DNA of 64,000 nt from Alteriqipengyuania flavescens. Its GTDB lineage: Bacteria > Pseudomonadota > Alphaproteobacteria > Sphingomonadales > Sphingomonadaceae. The position numbers were made by a program, and so were the translations under genes. Of the stretch, positions 32,077 through 40,947 are shown one piece after another. The stretch spans positions 248,001 to 312,000 of the forward strand of contig NZ_CP129107.1 in assembly GCF_030406725.1 (NCBI RefSeq). The letters are read 5' to 3'. The stretch's first letter is position 1. Each line of letters begins with the position of its first letter. The notes under the pieces are model-generated. The model made no database searches. It was not told the DNA's origin and was given only the letters and a program-made list of their open reading frames with translations.

Positions 32077-34248
32077 TTACGAGGCCTTCTTGCGCAAACG
32101 CCAGTCGTGCAGGAGCGGTTCCGTATAGCCGCTCGGCTGGCGCGTTCCTTCGAACACGAGGTCGCACGCCGCCTTGAAGGCCATGCTGGTTTCCCAGTTG
32201 CCGGCCATTGGCTCGTATGCCGGATCGCCTTCGTTCTGCGCGTCGACCTTGGCCGCCATGCGCTGCAGCGAATCCATCACCTGTTCGCGCGTGCAGACGC
32301 CGTGGTGGAGCCAGTTCGCCATGTGCTGGCTGGAGATGCGCAGCGTCGCTCGGTCTTCCATCAGGCCGACATCGTTGAGGTCCGGCACCTTGGAACAGCC
32401 GACGCCCTGGTCGATCCAGCGCACGACATAGCCGAGCAAACCTTGCGCGTTGTTGTCGAGCTCCTCGCGGATTTCGTCCTCGCTCCAGTTCGTCCCGCGC
32501 GCGAGCGGGATGGTGAGCAGCGGCTCCAGACCCGGAATGTCGCCGAGGCCCTTCTGCGCCTCGAACACGTCTTCCCGGTGGTAATGCAGCGCATGGAGCG
32601 TTGCTGCCGTCGGGCTCGGCACCCAGGCGGTGTTGGCGCCGGCGCGCAAATGACCGATCTTCTCGATCATCATCTTGCCCATCAGGTCGGGCGCAGGCCA
32701 CATGCCCTTGCCGATCTGCGCGCGGCCCGACAGGCCGTGCTTCAGCCCGATGCCGACATTGCGCGCCTCGTAGGCGGAAAGCCAGTCCGCGTTCTTCATC
32801 TCCGCCTTGCGGATCATCGGCCCCGCTTCCATCGACGTGTGGATCTCGTCCCCCGTCCGGTCGAGGAAGCCGGTGTTGATGAAGACGATGCGGTCCTTCA
32901 CCGCATGGATGCAGGCGGCAAGGTTGGCGCTGGTGCGGCGTTCCTCGTCCATCACGCCGACCTTGATCGTGTGGCGCGGCAGTTCGAGCAAATCCTCCAC
33001 CGCATCGAACAAGTCGTTCGTAAAGGCGCATTCCTCCGGCCCGTGCATCTTGGGCTTCACGATATAGATGCTGCCGGAGCGGCTGTTGCGCAGCGCGCCG
33101 AGCCCCTTCAAGTCGTGCATCGCGATGGCGCTGGTCATCACCGCATCCATGATGCCTTCGGGGATCTCCCCCCCGCCCGGCAGCAGAATCGCCGGATTGG
33201 TCATCAGGTGGCCGACATTGCGCACGAACAGCAGGCTACGCCCCGGCAAGGTCTTCTCGCCCACTTCCGCTCGTCCTGAGCTTGTCGAAGCATGCTCGTG
33301 CCGTGCCATGCCTCCGGGGGCTTCCACAGGCTCAGCCTGAGCGGGGATATAGGTCTTATCCGCAGAAAGCTTGCGGGTCAGCGACTTGCCGCCCTTTTCG
33401 AAGGTTTCCTCGAGATTGCCGCGCATCAGGCCCAGCCAGTTGGTGTAAGCCAGCCGCTTGTCTTCCGCATCCACGGCGGCGACCGAATCTTCCATGTCGA
33501 CGATGGTCGTCAGCGCCGCTTCCAGCACGATATCGGCGATGCCCGCCTTGTCGGTCTGCCCGATCGGGCTTTCCGGATCGAAGACAACTTCGATGTGCAA
33601 GCCGTTGTTCTGGAACAGCAAGCCGCGTTCCGTCCGGCCGACGTACTGGTCCTCGTCCACCAGCTTGCCGTCGTCCGGTCCGCCAAGGTCGGCCCAGCTC
33701 TGGTCCACCAGCGGCAGCGTCTCGTCGAGGAATTCGCGCCCGCGCGCGATTACCGCATCGCCGCGCGCCCTGTCGTATCCGCCCGGCCTGGCCGCCGGTG
33801 CGTCCAGAGCGTCGGTCCCGTATAGCGCGTCGTACAGGCTACCCCAGCGCGCGTTCGCGGCGTTGAGCACGAAGCGGGCGTTGAGCGAAGGCACCACCAG
33901 CTGCGGGCCCGCCATCCGGGCAATCTCGCTATCGACATTTTCCGTGCCAATGGTGAAGTCGCCAGGCTCGGGAACGAGGTAGCCGATCTCTTCCAGAAAC
34001 GCGCGATAGGCGGCCGCATCGTGGTCTTGCCCGCGCCGCTCCTTGTGCCATGCATCGATCTTCGCCTGCAGCGCCTCGCGCTTCTCCAGCAGGTCGCGAT
34101 TGCGCGGAGCGAAGCGATCGCAAATCTCGGCAAAGCCTTGCCAGAACGTCGCGACATCGCGGCCCAGCGGGGCCAGCACCTTGTTCTCGGCAAAGGCGGC
34201 AAGAGCGGCGTCGACTTTCAGGCCGGACCGTTCGACGTAATCGGACAT
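32077..34248 (-). CDS. glcB: Malate synthase G, with an in-frame REP-derived insertion
   Basis: Condenses glyoxylate with acetyl-CoA to malate in the glyoxylate shunt. The product is 723 aa. It starts [19 protein letters not shown] after GAGGAGT. Family motifs include [38 protein letters not shown], the KMHGPEE loop and the C-terminal [16 protein letters not shown]. Residues about 302-328 ([11 protein letters not shown], then [15 protein letters not shown]) do not belong to the family and are the translation of a REP doublet (33267-33345). They fall between [10 protein letters not shown] and TLPGRSLLF, a surface-loop region. The frame is intact, so the enzyme is probably still made. Confidence 0.95.
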   Translation of the reverse strand: MSDYVERSGLKVDAALAAFAENKVLAPLGRDVATFWQGFAEICDRFAPRNRDLLEKREALQAKIDAWHKERRGQDHDAAAYRAFLEEIGYLVPEPGDFTIGTENVDSEIARMAGPQLVVPSLNARFVLNAANARWGSLYDALYGTDALDAPAARPGGYDRARGDAVIARGREFLDETLPLVDQSWADLGGPDDGKLVDEDQYVGRTERGLLFQNNGLHIEVVFDPESPIGQTDKAGIADIVLEAALTTIVDMEDSVAAVDAEDKRLAYTNWLGLMRGNLEETFEKGGKSLTRKLSADKTYIPAQAEPVEAPGGMARHEHASTSSGRAEVGEKTLPGRSLLFVRNVGHLMTNPAILLPGGGEIPEGIMDAVMTSAIAMHDLKGLGALRNSRSGSIYIVKPKMHGPEECAFTNDLFDAVEDLLELPRHTIKVGVMDEERRTSANLAACIHAVKDRIVFINTGFLDRTGDEIHTSMEAGPMIRKAEMKNADWLSAYEARNVGIGLKHGLSGRAQIGKGMWPAPDLMGKMMIEKIGHLRAGANTAWVPSPTAATLHALHYHREDVFEAQKGLGDIPGLEPLLTIPLARGTNWSEDEIREELDNNAQGLLGYVVRWIDQGVGCSKVPDLNDVGLMEDRATLRISSQHMANWLHHGVCTREQVMDSLQRMAAKVDAQNEGDPAYEPMAGNWETSMAFKAACDLVFEGTRQPSGYTEPLLHDWRLRKKAS
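33267..33345. repeat. REPIN-like element inserted within the glcB coding region
   Basis: Inverted arms CTGAGCTTGTCGAAGC and CCACAGGCTCAGCCTGAGCG flank a short centre. The arms match the pdxA-rsmA REPIN at 30302-30380 apart from a few bases. The element is read through in frame by malate synthase G and contributes about 26 residues. Confidence 0.88.
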
Positions 34249-34438
34249 GCAATACTCCTCGGGCGTGTGCGCGCATCGGCGCATACAGGTTTTTCAGTGT
34301 CCGGGGAGGAGCGATGCGCCTTCTGGCGAAGCGCGCCCGCCATTGCAAGTGCAGGCATGAACTGCAGGGATGAAGAATGAGGATGTCTGGGGGCACGGGG
34401 TGGACAGGAAGGCGCGGCGCGTTAGAGGCTGGTTGCCG

Positions 34439-35650
34439 ATGAAACCTGTCCCGCAGCCCATTCGCCCCGCGCTCGACGCCATCGATGGCGCCACCATGCT
34501 CGCGCAGGTCGAACGCTGGGCGACAATCAACAGCGGCACGACCAACCTTGCCGGGCTTGCGGCCATGGCGGGCGAATTGTCCGATGCCTTTGCGCAGCTT
34601 CCGGGCGAGGTCCGGCTGGTCGACCCCGCCCCCATCACCGCCATCGCCGCCGACGGGCGCGAAGTGGAAGTGCAGAACGGCCGGCATCTTGTTGTCTCGG
34701 TGCGGCCGGAGGCACAGCGCCGCTTCATCTTTACCGGCCACATGGACACCGTCTTTCCCGCCGACCACCCGTTTCAGGAACTGGCGTGGCTGGACGACGA
34801 CGTGCTGAACGGCCCCGGCACCGCCGACATGAAAGGCGGGATCGCGGTCATGCTGGAGGCGCTCCGCGTCCTCGAAACCTTCGCCCCGTGGCAGCATTGC
34901 GGTTACGACGTGATGATCAATGCGGACGAGGAGACAGGCTCGCTTTCCTCCGCCCCGCTGATCGAGGAGCTGGCGCGCGGCAAGTTCGCCGCCCTCACCT
35001 ATGAACCCGCCGCCACGCCGGAAGGCACGCTGGCCCACGCGCGTGGCGGCAGCGGCAATTACGCGCTGACCGTGACCGGGCGCAGCGCCCACGCCGGGCG
35101 CAACCCGCACGACGGGCGCAACGCCATCGTCGCCGCCGCCACCCTCGCCGTGGCGCTGAAGGAATTGCAGCGGGACGATATCAGCGTGAACCCCGCCAGG
35201 ATCGAAGGCGGCGCGGCCAACAACGTCGTGCCCGACCATGCGGTGCTGCGCTTCAACATCCGCCCGAAAGAGCCCGCCGCCGCCGACTATTTCACCACCG
35301 CGATGAACGCGGTGATCGGCGAGGTGAAGCAGCGGCACGAGGTCGACGTCCATGTCCATGGCGGGATCAGCCGGCCGCCCAAGCCGGTCGACCGCAAGGC
35401 GCAGAAACTGTTCGACCTGGTGCGCGAATGCGGCGCATCGCTGGGGCAGGCCATCGACTGGAAATCGACCGGCGGGGTGTGCGACGGCAACAATATCGCG
35501 GCCACCGGGGTGCCGGTGGTCGATACGATGGGCGTGCGCGGGGGCAAGATCCACTCGCCCGACGAATTCATGATTGCGCCGTCGCTGGCGGAACGCGCGG
35601 CCTTGTCCGCGCTGGTCCTGTCGCGGCTGGCAGAGGGGGAAGATTTGTGA
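34439..35650 (+). CDS. M20 family metallopeptidase/deacylase, in arginine-succinyltransferase operon
   Basis: A 403-aa dinuclear zinc hydrolase of the M20 (ArgE/DapE/CPG2) group. Metal ligands are visible in FIFTGHMDTVFP (HxD), GPGTADMKGGIAVM, the catalytic pair in MINADEETGS, and the later DWKSTGGVCDGNN and GKIHSPDEF. The lid domain carries GRSAHAGRNPHDGRNAI. Its stop overlaps the astA start (GTGA), and astB follows. From this context it may remove succinate from N2-succinylglutamate or a related intermediate, replacing the usual AstE; this is inference. ATG 34439 is favoured over an upstream ATG that would lengthen the product without recognisable sequence. Confidence 0.88.
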   Translation: MKPVPQPIRPALDAIDGATMLAQVERWATINSGTTNLAGLAAMAGELSDAFAQLPGEVRLVDPAPITAIAADGREVEVQNGRHLVVSVRPEAQRRFIFTGHMDTVFPADHPFQELAWLDDDVLNGPGTADMKGGIAVMLEALRVLETFAPWQHCGYDVMINADEETGSLSSAPLIEELARGKFAALTYEPAATPEGTLAHARGGSGNYALTVTGRSAHAGRNPHDGRNAIVAAATLAVALKELQRDDISVNPARIEGGAANNVVPDHAVLRFNIRPKEPAAADYFTTAMNAVIGEVKQRHEVDVHVHGGISRPPKPVDRKAQKLFDLVRECGASLGQAIDWKSTGGVCDGNNIAATGVPVVDTMGVRGGKIHSPDEFMIAPSLAERAALSALVLSRLAEGEDL

Positions 35651-36669
35651 GTTTCCGTTTGCGGGCCAGCCGCCCGTCCGATCTCGAACACCTGTACGAA
35701 ATGGCCAAGCTGACCGGCGGCGGTTTTACCAACCTGCCGCCCGATCGCGACGCGCTGGCCAAGAAACTGGAAACGAGCGCGAAGGCCTTTGCCAACACCG
35801 GCAGCGATCTGGTGGACGAGACCTTCGTGCTGGTGCTCGAAAACACGGAAACCGGGCAAGTGCGCGGCACGTGCCAGCTGATGACGCAGGTCGGCCAGCA
35901 GTGGCCGTTCTATTCTTATCGCCTCAACACGCTGACCCAGCACAGCCAGGAACTCGATCGCACGGTGCGGGCCGAACTGCTCAGCCTGACGACCGATCTG
36001 GAAGGCTGCAGCGAAGTGGGCGGGCTGTTCCTCCATCCCGGGGAACGGGCCGGCGGGCTCGGCCTGTTGCTGGCGCGCAGCCGTTACCTGTTCATCAAGA
36101 TGCACCGGCAGCGGTTTGCCGGCCGCATCCTGGCCGAATTGCGCGGCATCATCGACGATCGCGGCGGGTCGCCGTTCTGGGACGGGGTGGCCGGGCGCTT
36201 CTTCGGCATGACCTTCCAGGAAGCGGACTATTTCAACGCCATCAACGGCAACCAGTTCATCGCCGACCTGATGCCCAAGCACCCGGTCTATGTCGCCATG
36301 CTGGACGACGATGCGCGCGACGTCATCGGCCTGCCCCACCCCACCGGCCGCGCGGCGATGCGGATGCTCGAAAAAGAAGGCTTCCGCTATGAAGGCTATG
36401 TCGACATTTTCGATGGCGGGCCGACCATGCTGGCGCGCACCGACGACGTGGTGAGCGTGAAGGACGCGCGCGGCGGCGAGGTGACGGGCGTGGGGCTGGA
36501 AGACGGCGCCGCCTCGACCGCGTCGATCGTGGCAACGGGCTCGCTGGCGGACTTCCGCAGCTGCTATGGCCGCGCGGCGTGGGGCGATGACGGGGTGCAG
36601 CTGGGTACGGCGGCGGCGGAAACGCTCGGCGTCGGTGTCGGCGACCAGGTCCACGCGGTGGCACGATGA
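35647..36669 (+). CDS. astA: Arginine N-succinyltransferase
   Basis: First enzyme of the ammonia-producing AST pathway: arginine plus succinyl-CoA gives N2-succinylarginine. The product is 340 aa. Conserved stretches include FRLRASRPSDLEHLYEMAKLTGGGFTNLP, EVGGLFLHPGERAGGLGLLLARSRYLF, GRILAELRGIIDDRGGSPFWDGVAGRFFGM and the EGFRYEGYVDIFDGGP tail region. The start is GTG 35647, overlapping the M20 stop by 4 bp. astB overlaps its end by 4 bp, so the three genes are translationally coupled. Confidence 0.96.
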   Translation: MSFRLRASRPSDLEHLYEMAKLTGGGFTNLPPDRDALAKKLETSAKAFANTGSDLVDETFVLVLENTETGQVRGTCQLMTQVGQQWPFYSYRLNTLTQHSQELDRTVRAELLSLTTDLEGCSEVGGLFLHPGERAGGLGLLLARSRYLFIKMHRQRFAGRILAELRGIIDDRGGSPFWDGVAGRFFGMTFQEADYFNAINGNQFIADLMPKHPVYVAMLDDDARDVIGLPHPTGRAAMRMLEKEGFRYEGYVDIFDGGPTMLARTDDVVSVKDARGGEVTGVGLEDGAASTASIVATGSLADFRSCYGRAAWGDDGVQLGTAAAETLGVGVGDQVHAVAR

Positions 36670-37928
36670 GCAGGGCGTCGAAGCTGGTCGAAATCAATTT
36701 CGACGGCATCGTCGGGCCGAGCCACAATTACGCCGGCCTCAGCCTCGGCAACATCGCCTCGTCCAGCCATGCGGGCGACGTGTCGCATCCGCGCGCCGCG
36801 GCGCTGCAGGGTCTCGCCAAGATGCGCGGCAACATGGCGCGCGGCCTGCCGCAGGGATTCCTGCTGCCGCTGCCGCGCCCGAACGGTGACTACCTGGCGC
36901 GGCTAGGGGCCGACAGCGCGACCGATCGCCGCCTGCTGGCGCAAAGCTGGTCAGCCAGCTCAATGTGGACCGCCAATGCCGCTACGGTAAGCCCCGCACC
37001 CGACACGGCAGACGGCACCTGCCACCTGACGCCCGCCAACCTCGTCACCATGCCGCACCGCGCGCAGGAATGGCCAGACACCAAGCGGATGCTCGAACTG
37101 GCCTTTGCCGACCCCGCGCATTTCACGATCCACGATCCCGTGCCGCCCACTTTCGGAGACGAGGGCGCGGCCAACCACATGCGCCTGTGCGAAGGGCACG
37201 GCGCGCGCGGTGTGGAGATCTTCGTCTATGGCGAAAGCGGCGGCCCCTTCCCCGCCCGCCAGCACGAACAGGCCAGCCGCGCGGTCGCTCGCCTCCACGG
37301 CCTCGCTCCCGCGCGCACGCTGTTCATCGAGCAGAACCCCGAAGCGATCGCCGCCGGGGCCTTCCACAATGACGTCGTGGCCGTCGCCAACGAGCGGGTG
37401 CTGTTCACGCACGAGCGCGCCTTCGCCCGCCCTAAGGAGGCCTACGCCGAAATCCGCGAAGCCTTCCCCGCGCTGGAACTGGTGGTGGTGCCCGAAGCCG
37501 AAGTGGGCTTGGGCGAGGCGATCAAGACCTACCTTTTCAACGCGCAGCTGGTCACGCTGCCCGACGGATCGACCGCGCTGATCGTGCCGGGCGAGTGCAT
37601 GGAATCGGGCGCGGTGCGCAGCTGGGCGGAGCGGACGACCGCTTCCAACGGCCCGATCCGCCAGGTCATCCCGGTCGACGTGCGTCAGTCCATGGCCAAC
37701 GGCGGCGGCCCCGCCTGTTTGCGCCTGCGCGTGGTCGCGGACCCGGAAACGGTCGACGCGCGTTTCATGCTCGATGAAAACAAGGCCGACCGCATTGCCC
37801 GCATTATCGAGCGCCACTGGCCGGAAAGCATCGCGCCCAGCCAGCTCGGCGACGAGGCCTTGGCGCGTGAAGTGGTGGCAGCCCGCGAAGCCCTGTTGCA
37901 GGAACTCGATCTCGGCGAACTCGCATGA
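36666..37928 (+). CDS. astB: N-succinylarginine dihydrolase
   Basis: Hydrolyses N2-succinylarginine to N2-succinylornithine, CO2 and two ammonia. The product is 420 aa. The AstB pattern is clear: EINFDGIVGPSHNYAGLSLGN, LTPANLVTMPHRAQEWPDT, DEGAANHMRLC, AAGAFHNDVVAVANERVLF with the catalytic His, and the C-terminal SMANGGGPACLRLRVV with the nucleophilic Cys. It begins with ATGA overlapping astA. astC, astD and a classical astE are not in the window. Confidence 0.96.
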   Translation: MSRASKLVEINFDGIVGPSHNYAGLSLGNIASSSHAGDVSHPRAAALQGLAKMRGNMARGLPQGFLLPLPRPNGDYLARLGADSATDRRLLAQSWSASSMWTANAATVSPAPDTADGTCHLTPANLVTMPHRAQEWPDTKRMLELAFADPAHFTIHDPVPPTFGDEGAANHMRLCEGHGARGVEIFVYGESGGPFPARQHEQASRAVARLHGLAPARTLFIEQNPEAIAAGAFHNDVVAVANERVLFTHERAFARPKEAYAEIREAFPALELVVVPEAEVGLGEAIKTYLFNAQLVTLPDGSTALIVPGECMESGAVRSWAERTTASNGPIRQVIPVDVRQSMANGGGPACLRLRVVADPETVDARFMLDENKADRIARIIERHWPESIAPSQLGDEALAREVVAAREALLQELDLGELA

Positions 37929-38032
37929 TCCGTCGGCAGGCTTTACAAGTCCGCGACTATTAACCACCCTGTCCCCGCATTCCCGCCGCTGGCACGATGC
38001 TTGCTGCGGAAATAGTTAAGGAAAGGGAGCTG

Positions 38033-38281
38033 ATGCTGCGCAAGATTGGCCGACTGTTCGTGATCAAGAACCGCTTCGAAGCCTATCTGATCATCTTCGC
38101 CCTGGCGCTGGGCGCGATGGAACGCGGCAGCCACTATCTCGACGCCATGCCCGGCTGGCCCGGCCAGCTGTTGTTCGCAGCCTGCAGCGGCGCCGTGTTC
38201 CTCGGCGGCGCGAAAATCCTCGACTGCCTGAAATTCGAAAAGGCCCGGCGCGAGGCCGAGGCTCTCGAGACTGCCGACTGA
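38033..38281 (+). CDS. Small inner-membrane protein, hypothetical
   Basis: An 82-aa protein starting MLRKIGRLFVIKNRFEAYLI with GGAAAGGGAG upstream of ATG 38033. Two hydrophobic segments are visible: residues 16-30 (EAYLIIFALALGAME) and about 44-62 (QLLFAACSGAVFLGGAKIL). A charged C-terminal helix (KFEKARREAEALE) follows. I do not recognise the family. It stands alone between astB and the ssrA downstream repeats. Confidence 0.7.
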   Translation: MLRKIGRLFVIKNRFEAYLIIFALALGAMERGSHYLDAMPGWPGQLLFAACSGAVFLGGAKILDCLKFEKARREAEALETAD

Positions 38282-38292
38282 AAAAGGAAAGC

Positions 38293-38504
38293 GGGGCGGT
38301 TCTGTTGCTAGGCCCGCAGCTTTTCTGTCGCGGGGCGAGGACCGTCGCGTGACCAGCGACCGAGGCCGCTCTCATGTAAAGTTAGTGGGGCGGTTCTGTT
38401 GCTAGGCCCGCAGCTTTTCTGTCGCGGGGCGAGGACCGTCGCGTGACCAGCGACCGAGGCCGCTCTCATGTGAGGTAAGTGGGGCGGTTCTGTTGCTAGG
38501 CCCG
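38293..38504. repeat. 94-bp tandem repeat downstream of ssrA (two full copies and a 24-bp third)
   Basis: Units start at 38293, 38387 and 38481, each beginning GGGGCGGTTCTGTTGCTAGG; the third is only the first 24 bp and forms the 3' end of the tmRNA coding piece. Copies 1 and 2 differ by about three bases near ATGTAAAGTTAGTG versus ATGTGAGGTAAGTG. The unit contains CCCGC/GCGGG and other pairable stretches. It looks like a duplication of the tmRNA 3' hairpin plus trailer. Confidence 0.9.
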
Positions 38505-38800
38505 CCCCGGGCCCCCGGTATCCGCTTCTGTTGCCCGGTGGGTCCAACCGCGCTTTAGCTTTGTAAGATCAGGCCGTTAGGCCGTCAGGTTACGCAGCGA
38601 TTGCGAGTGCTTCGTTATCGTTGGCACTTGTGTGTTTGAACAGTTTTACGGGTTACTCAGCCCGAGTGAAAACAGCGCCTTTCAACACACGTCGATCCTG
38701 GTTCGGCCCCGTCAACACCGGCTGGAATCGCCGCTGATGGTGGAGCCGCCGGGTACTGCCCCCGGGTCCGCTGTGCCTATTGCACGCTACCATTTATCAC
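38484..38800 (-). ncRNA. ssrA: Transfer-messenger RNA, circularly permuted two-piece form
   Basis: Read on the minus strand, the acceptor piece comes first and ends GGCGGCTCCACCA (CCA at 38738-38740). A roughly 27-nt intervening segment precedes the coding piece, which starts GGGGCCGAACCAGGATCGAC at 38710. GGGGCCG pairs with CGGCTCC to form the tRNA-like acceptor stem (one G-U). The tag frame 38625-38590 encodes ANDNEALAIAA then TAA. The coding piece ends in a hairpin with GGGGCGG/CCGCCCC arms at about 38484-38511. Two-piece permuted tmRNA is typical of alphaproteobacteria. Ends are approximate. Confidence 0.93.
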
Positions 38801-38810
38801 CATAGCCGAC

Positions 38811-38850
38811 AAAAAAGCCGGCATCCCCCATATAGGGAACGCCGGCTTAA
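38811..38850 (-). terminator. Rho-independent terminator of mscL
   Basis: On the minus strand, AAGCCGGC and GCCGGCTT arms form an 8-bp stem with an internal GGGGAT/CCC pairing, followed by TTTTTT. It lies 22 bp past the mscL stop and immediately upstream of ssrA, so ssrA needs its own promoter or read-through. Confidence 0.88.
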
Positions 38851-38871
38851 ATGGAAGTGAATGGTGTAAAA

Positions 38872-39339
38872 TCAGCCCATCGGGCCGTTCTGCGGGGCGC
38901 CCGGCGCGCCCGATTTCAGCGCGTCGCGAATTTCCTTGAGCAGTTCGACCTCGGTCGGTTCGGCGGGGCCTTCCTCTTCCGCCGGCTTCTCGAATCGCGC
39001 GGTCACCTTGTTGGCGTAGCGGACCAGCAGGAAGATGATGAACGCCAGGATCAGGAAGTTGATCACCGCCGTGATGAAGGCGCCGTAGCCGATCATCGCC
39101 GCGCCCGCTTCCTTCAGCGCGGCGTAGTCCGTGGTCGACCCGGTGTAACCTTCCGGCGTGCTCAGGAGGATGAAATAGCTGGAGAAATCGGCGCCGCCGA
39201 AGATATATCCGACCAGCGGCATGATCAGATCGTCGGTCAGCGATCCGACGATGGTGGCGAAAGCGCCCGCGATGATCACGGCGACCGCCAGTTCCATCAC
39301 GTTGCCCTTGGCGATGAAATCCTTGAATTCCTGCAGCAC
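38872..39339 (-). CDS. mscL: Large-conductance mechanosensitive channel MscL
   Basis: Inner-membrane homopentameric channel that opens on hypo-osmotic shock. The product is 155 aa. It begins at GTG 39339 (VLQEFKDFIAKGNVMELAVAV) after GAGG. TM1 is the conserved AVIIAGAFATIVGSLTDDLIMPLVG; TM2 is YGAFITAVINFLILAFIIFLLVR; the cytoplasmic helix ends PTEVELLKEIRDALKS. The ATG further upstream would add residues without family resemblance. A strong terminator follows. Confidence 0.95.
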   Translation of the reverse strand: MLQEFKDFIAKGNVMELAVAVIIAGAFATIVGSLTDDLIMPLVGYIFGGADFSSYFILLSTPEGYTGSTTDYAALKEAGAAMIGYGAFITAVINFLILAFIIFLLVRYANKVTARFEKPAEEEGPAEPTEVELLKEIRDALKSGAPGAPQNGPMG

Positions 39340-39472
39340 GATTATTCCTCCCCTAACCCTTGAAAACCGCGGTCCTCTGCCATTTACTGCCGGAATGCTC
39401 AAGCGGGATAAATCCTTGCAGATCCGCCCAGCCGTGCTATCTCGATAATACAGTCAATCAAGGGGACCACAC

Positions 39473-40090
39473 ATGTCGCTTGCCCGTTCCGCCCGCCTTA
39501 TGCTGGTCGTCATGGCCACCGCCGCGCTTGCCGCCTGCGGCATCAATTCCGTGCCCACCAAGGAAGAGGCTGCAAAGGCCCGCTGGGCGGACGTGGAAAG
39601 CGCCTACCAGCGCCGCGCCGACCTGATCCCCAACCTTGTCGCCACGGTGCGCGGCGGCGCGGAATCGGAACTCGCCATCCTGACCGAAGTGACCGAGGCG
39701 CGCAGCCGCGCAAGCTCGGTCCAGATCGATGCAGACGACCTTTCGAATCCGGAAAAGTTCCAGCAGTTCGAAGCCGCACAGGGCGAATTGAGCGGCGCGC
39801 TCAGCCGCCTGCTGGTAACGGTCGAGGCCTATCCCCAGATCACCAGCAGCCGCGGGTACGACGACCTGCGTACGGCGCTGGAAAGCGCGGAAAACCGCAT
39901 CGACAATGCCCGCACCAAGTACAATGCGGCGGTGCAGGATTATAACACCGAAATCCGCGTGTTCCCGTCTTCCATCGGCGCAAACATCATTCACGGTGCG
40001 GAGCCGATGGAAGCGTTCAAGGCCGAAGCCGGTGCGAACGAAGCGCCCGATATCGACGCCGCCGACCTGACGCCGACCGGCGGCAATTGA
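39473..40090 (+). CDS. LemA family lipoprotein-like protein
   Basis: A 205-aa protein of the LemA family with an N-terminal lipobox (MLVVMATAALAACG). The LemA signature follows: ARWADVESAYQRRADLIPNLVATVRG, LTEVTEARSRAS, SGALSRLLVTVEAYPQI, ESAENRIDNARTKYNAAVQDYN. LemA proteins are mostly helical and of unclear function; they often sit beside TPM-domain genes, as here. The TPM gene's possible TTG start overlaps its stop; its likelier ATG is 33 bp later. Confidence 0.92.
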   Translation: MSLARSARLMLVVMATAALAACGINSVPTKEEAAKARWADVESAYQRRADLIPNLVATVRGGAESELAILTEVTEARSRASSVQIDADDLSNPEKFQQFEAAQGELSGALSRLLVTVEAYPQITSSRGYDDLRTALESAENRIDNARTKYNAAVQDYNTEIRVFPSSIGANIIHGAEPMEAFKAEAGANEAPDIDAADLTPTGGN

Positions 40091-40122
40091 GGACCAGCGC
40101 GCCCGCAACGGAAACCCCCGTG

Positions 40123-40947
40123 ATGCGCCACATCTCCGCGTGCCTGGCAATTTGCCTCGCCCTGCTCCTCGCGCTCACGGCGGGGGGCGCGGCGGCGCAG
40201 GATTTCCCGCCGCGGCCGGACGGCCCGGTCTATGACGGGGCCGAAATCCTGCCTGATGCGCAGGAGGCCGAGCTCGACCAGCGCCTGCGCGATTACAACG
40301 CGAAAACGGGCCGGGCCGTGGTCGTAGCCACCGTCCCTTCTCTGGATGGCGAGCCTGCCGCGACCTACGCGCCCGCGCTGGGCGAGGCATGGGGCATCGG
40401 CGGGCAGGAGACGGAACAGGGCATCCTGCTACTGGTCGCGCCCAACGAACGCGAGGTCTTCATCGCCACTGCGCGCGGCGCGCAGACCGCGCTGACCGAT
40501 ATCGCCAGCGGCCGGATTATTCGTAACGACATCGTCCCGGCCTTTAAGGCGGGCGACTACGCCGGCGGCATCATCGCCGGAGTTGACGGGATCATCGGCT
40601 GGCTGGACACCGAGCCTGCCGACCAGCTGGCGATCGAGGAGGCGGAGCGTGCCGCCCAGCGCCAGAACGCGGATGTCGATGCGTCCACCGTCGGCAGCGC
40701 GTTTTTCTGGGTCATGATGATCCTCGCCTTCATGTTCATTTTCGGCCGCGGCGGCCGTCGGCGCGGGCGCCGCTATCGCCGCGGCAGCGGCATCGGCGAA
40801 GTCATCCTGTGGTCCGCCCTCAACAGCGCCATGCGTAGCGGGGGCGGCGGTGGCGGCTTCGGCGGCGGTGGTGGAGGCGGCGGCTTCGGCGGTTTCGGCG
40901 GCGGTGGCGGCGGCTTCAACGGCGGCGGCGCCGGGGGGAGCTGGTAA
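40123..40947 (+). CDS. TPM-domain membrane protein with glycine-rich tail (YgcG family)
   Basis: A 274-aa protein from ATG 40123, where the signal peptide begins (MRHISACLAICLALLLAL, cleaved near AAAQ). A TTG at 40087 overlapping lemA is an alternative. The TPM domain spans about 30-165 (VYDGAEILPDAQEAELDQRL, TGRAVVVATVPSLDG, LLLVAPNEREVFIATARG). One transmembrane segment follows (FFWVMMILAFMFIF), then an Arg-rich patch and a Gly/Phe-rich low-complexity C-terminus ending GGAGGSW. Family members are linked to photosystem repair or envelope functions; the role here is unknown. Confidence 0.88.
   Translation: MRHISACLAICLALLLALTAGGAAAQDFPPRPDGPVYDGAEILPDAQEAELDQRLRDYNAKTGRAVVVATVPSLDGEPAATYAPALGEAWGIGGQETEQGILLLVAPNEREVFIATARGAQTALTDIASGRIIRNDIVPAFKAGDYAGGIIAGVDGIIGWLDTEPADQLAIEEAERAAQRQNADVDASTVGSAFFWVMMILAFMFIFGRGGRRRGRRYRRGSGIGEVILWSALNSAMRSGGGGGGFGGGGGGGGFGGFGGGGGGFNGGGAGGSW

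Noticed and set aside
38293-38504. Small open frames within the 94-bp repeats as genes
   Set aside because: They arise from the repeat itself and lack starts with a Shine-Dalgarno; the sequence matches the tmRNA 3' hairpin.
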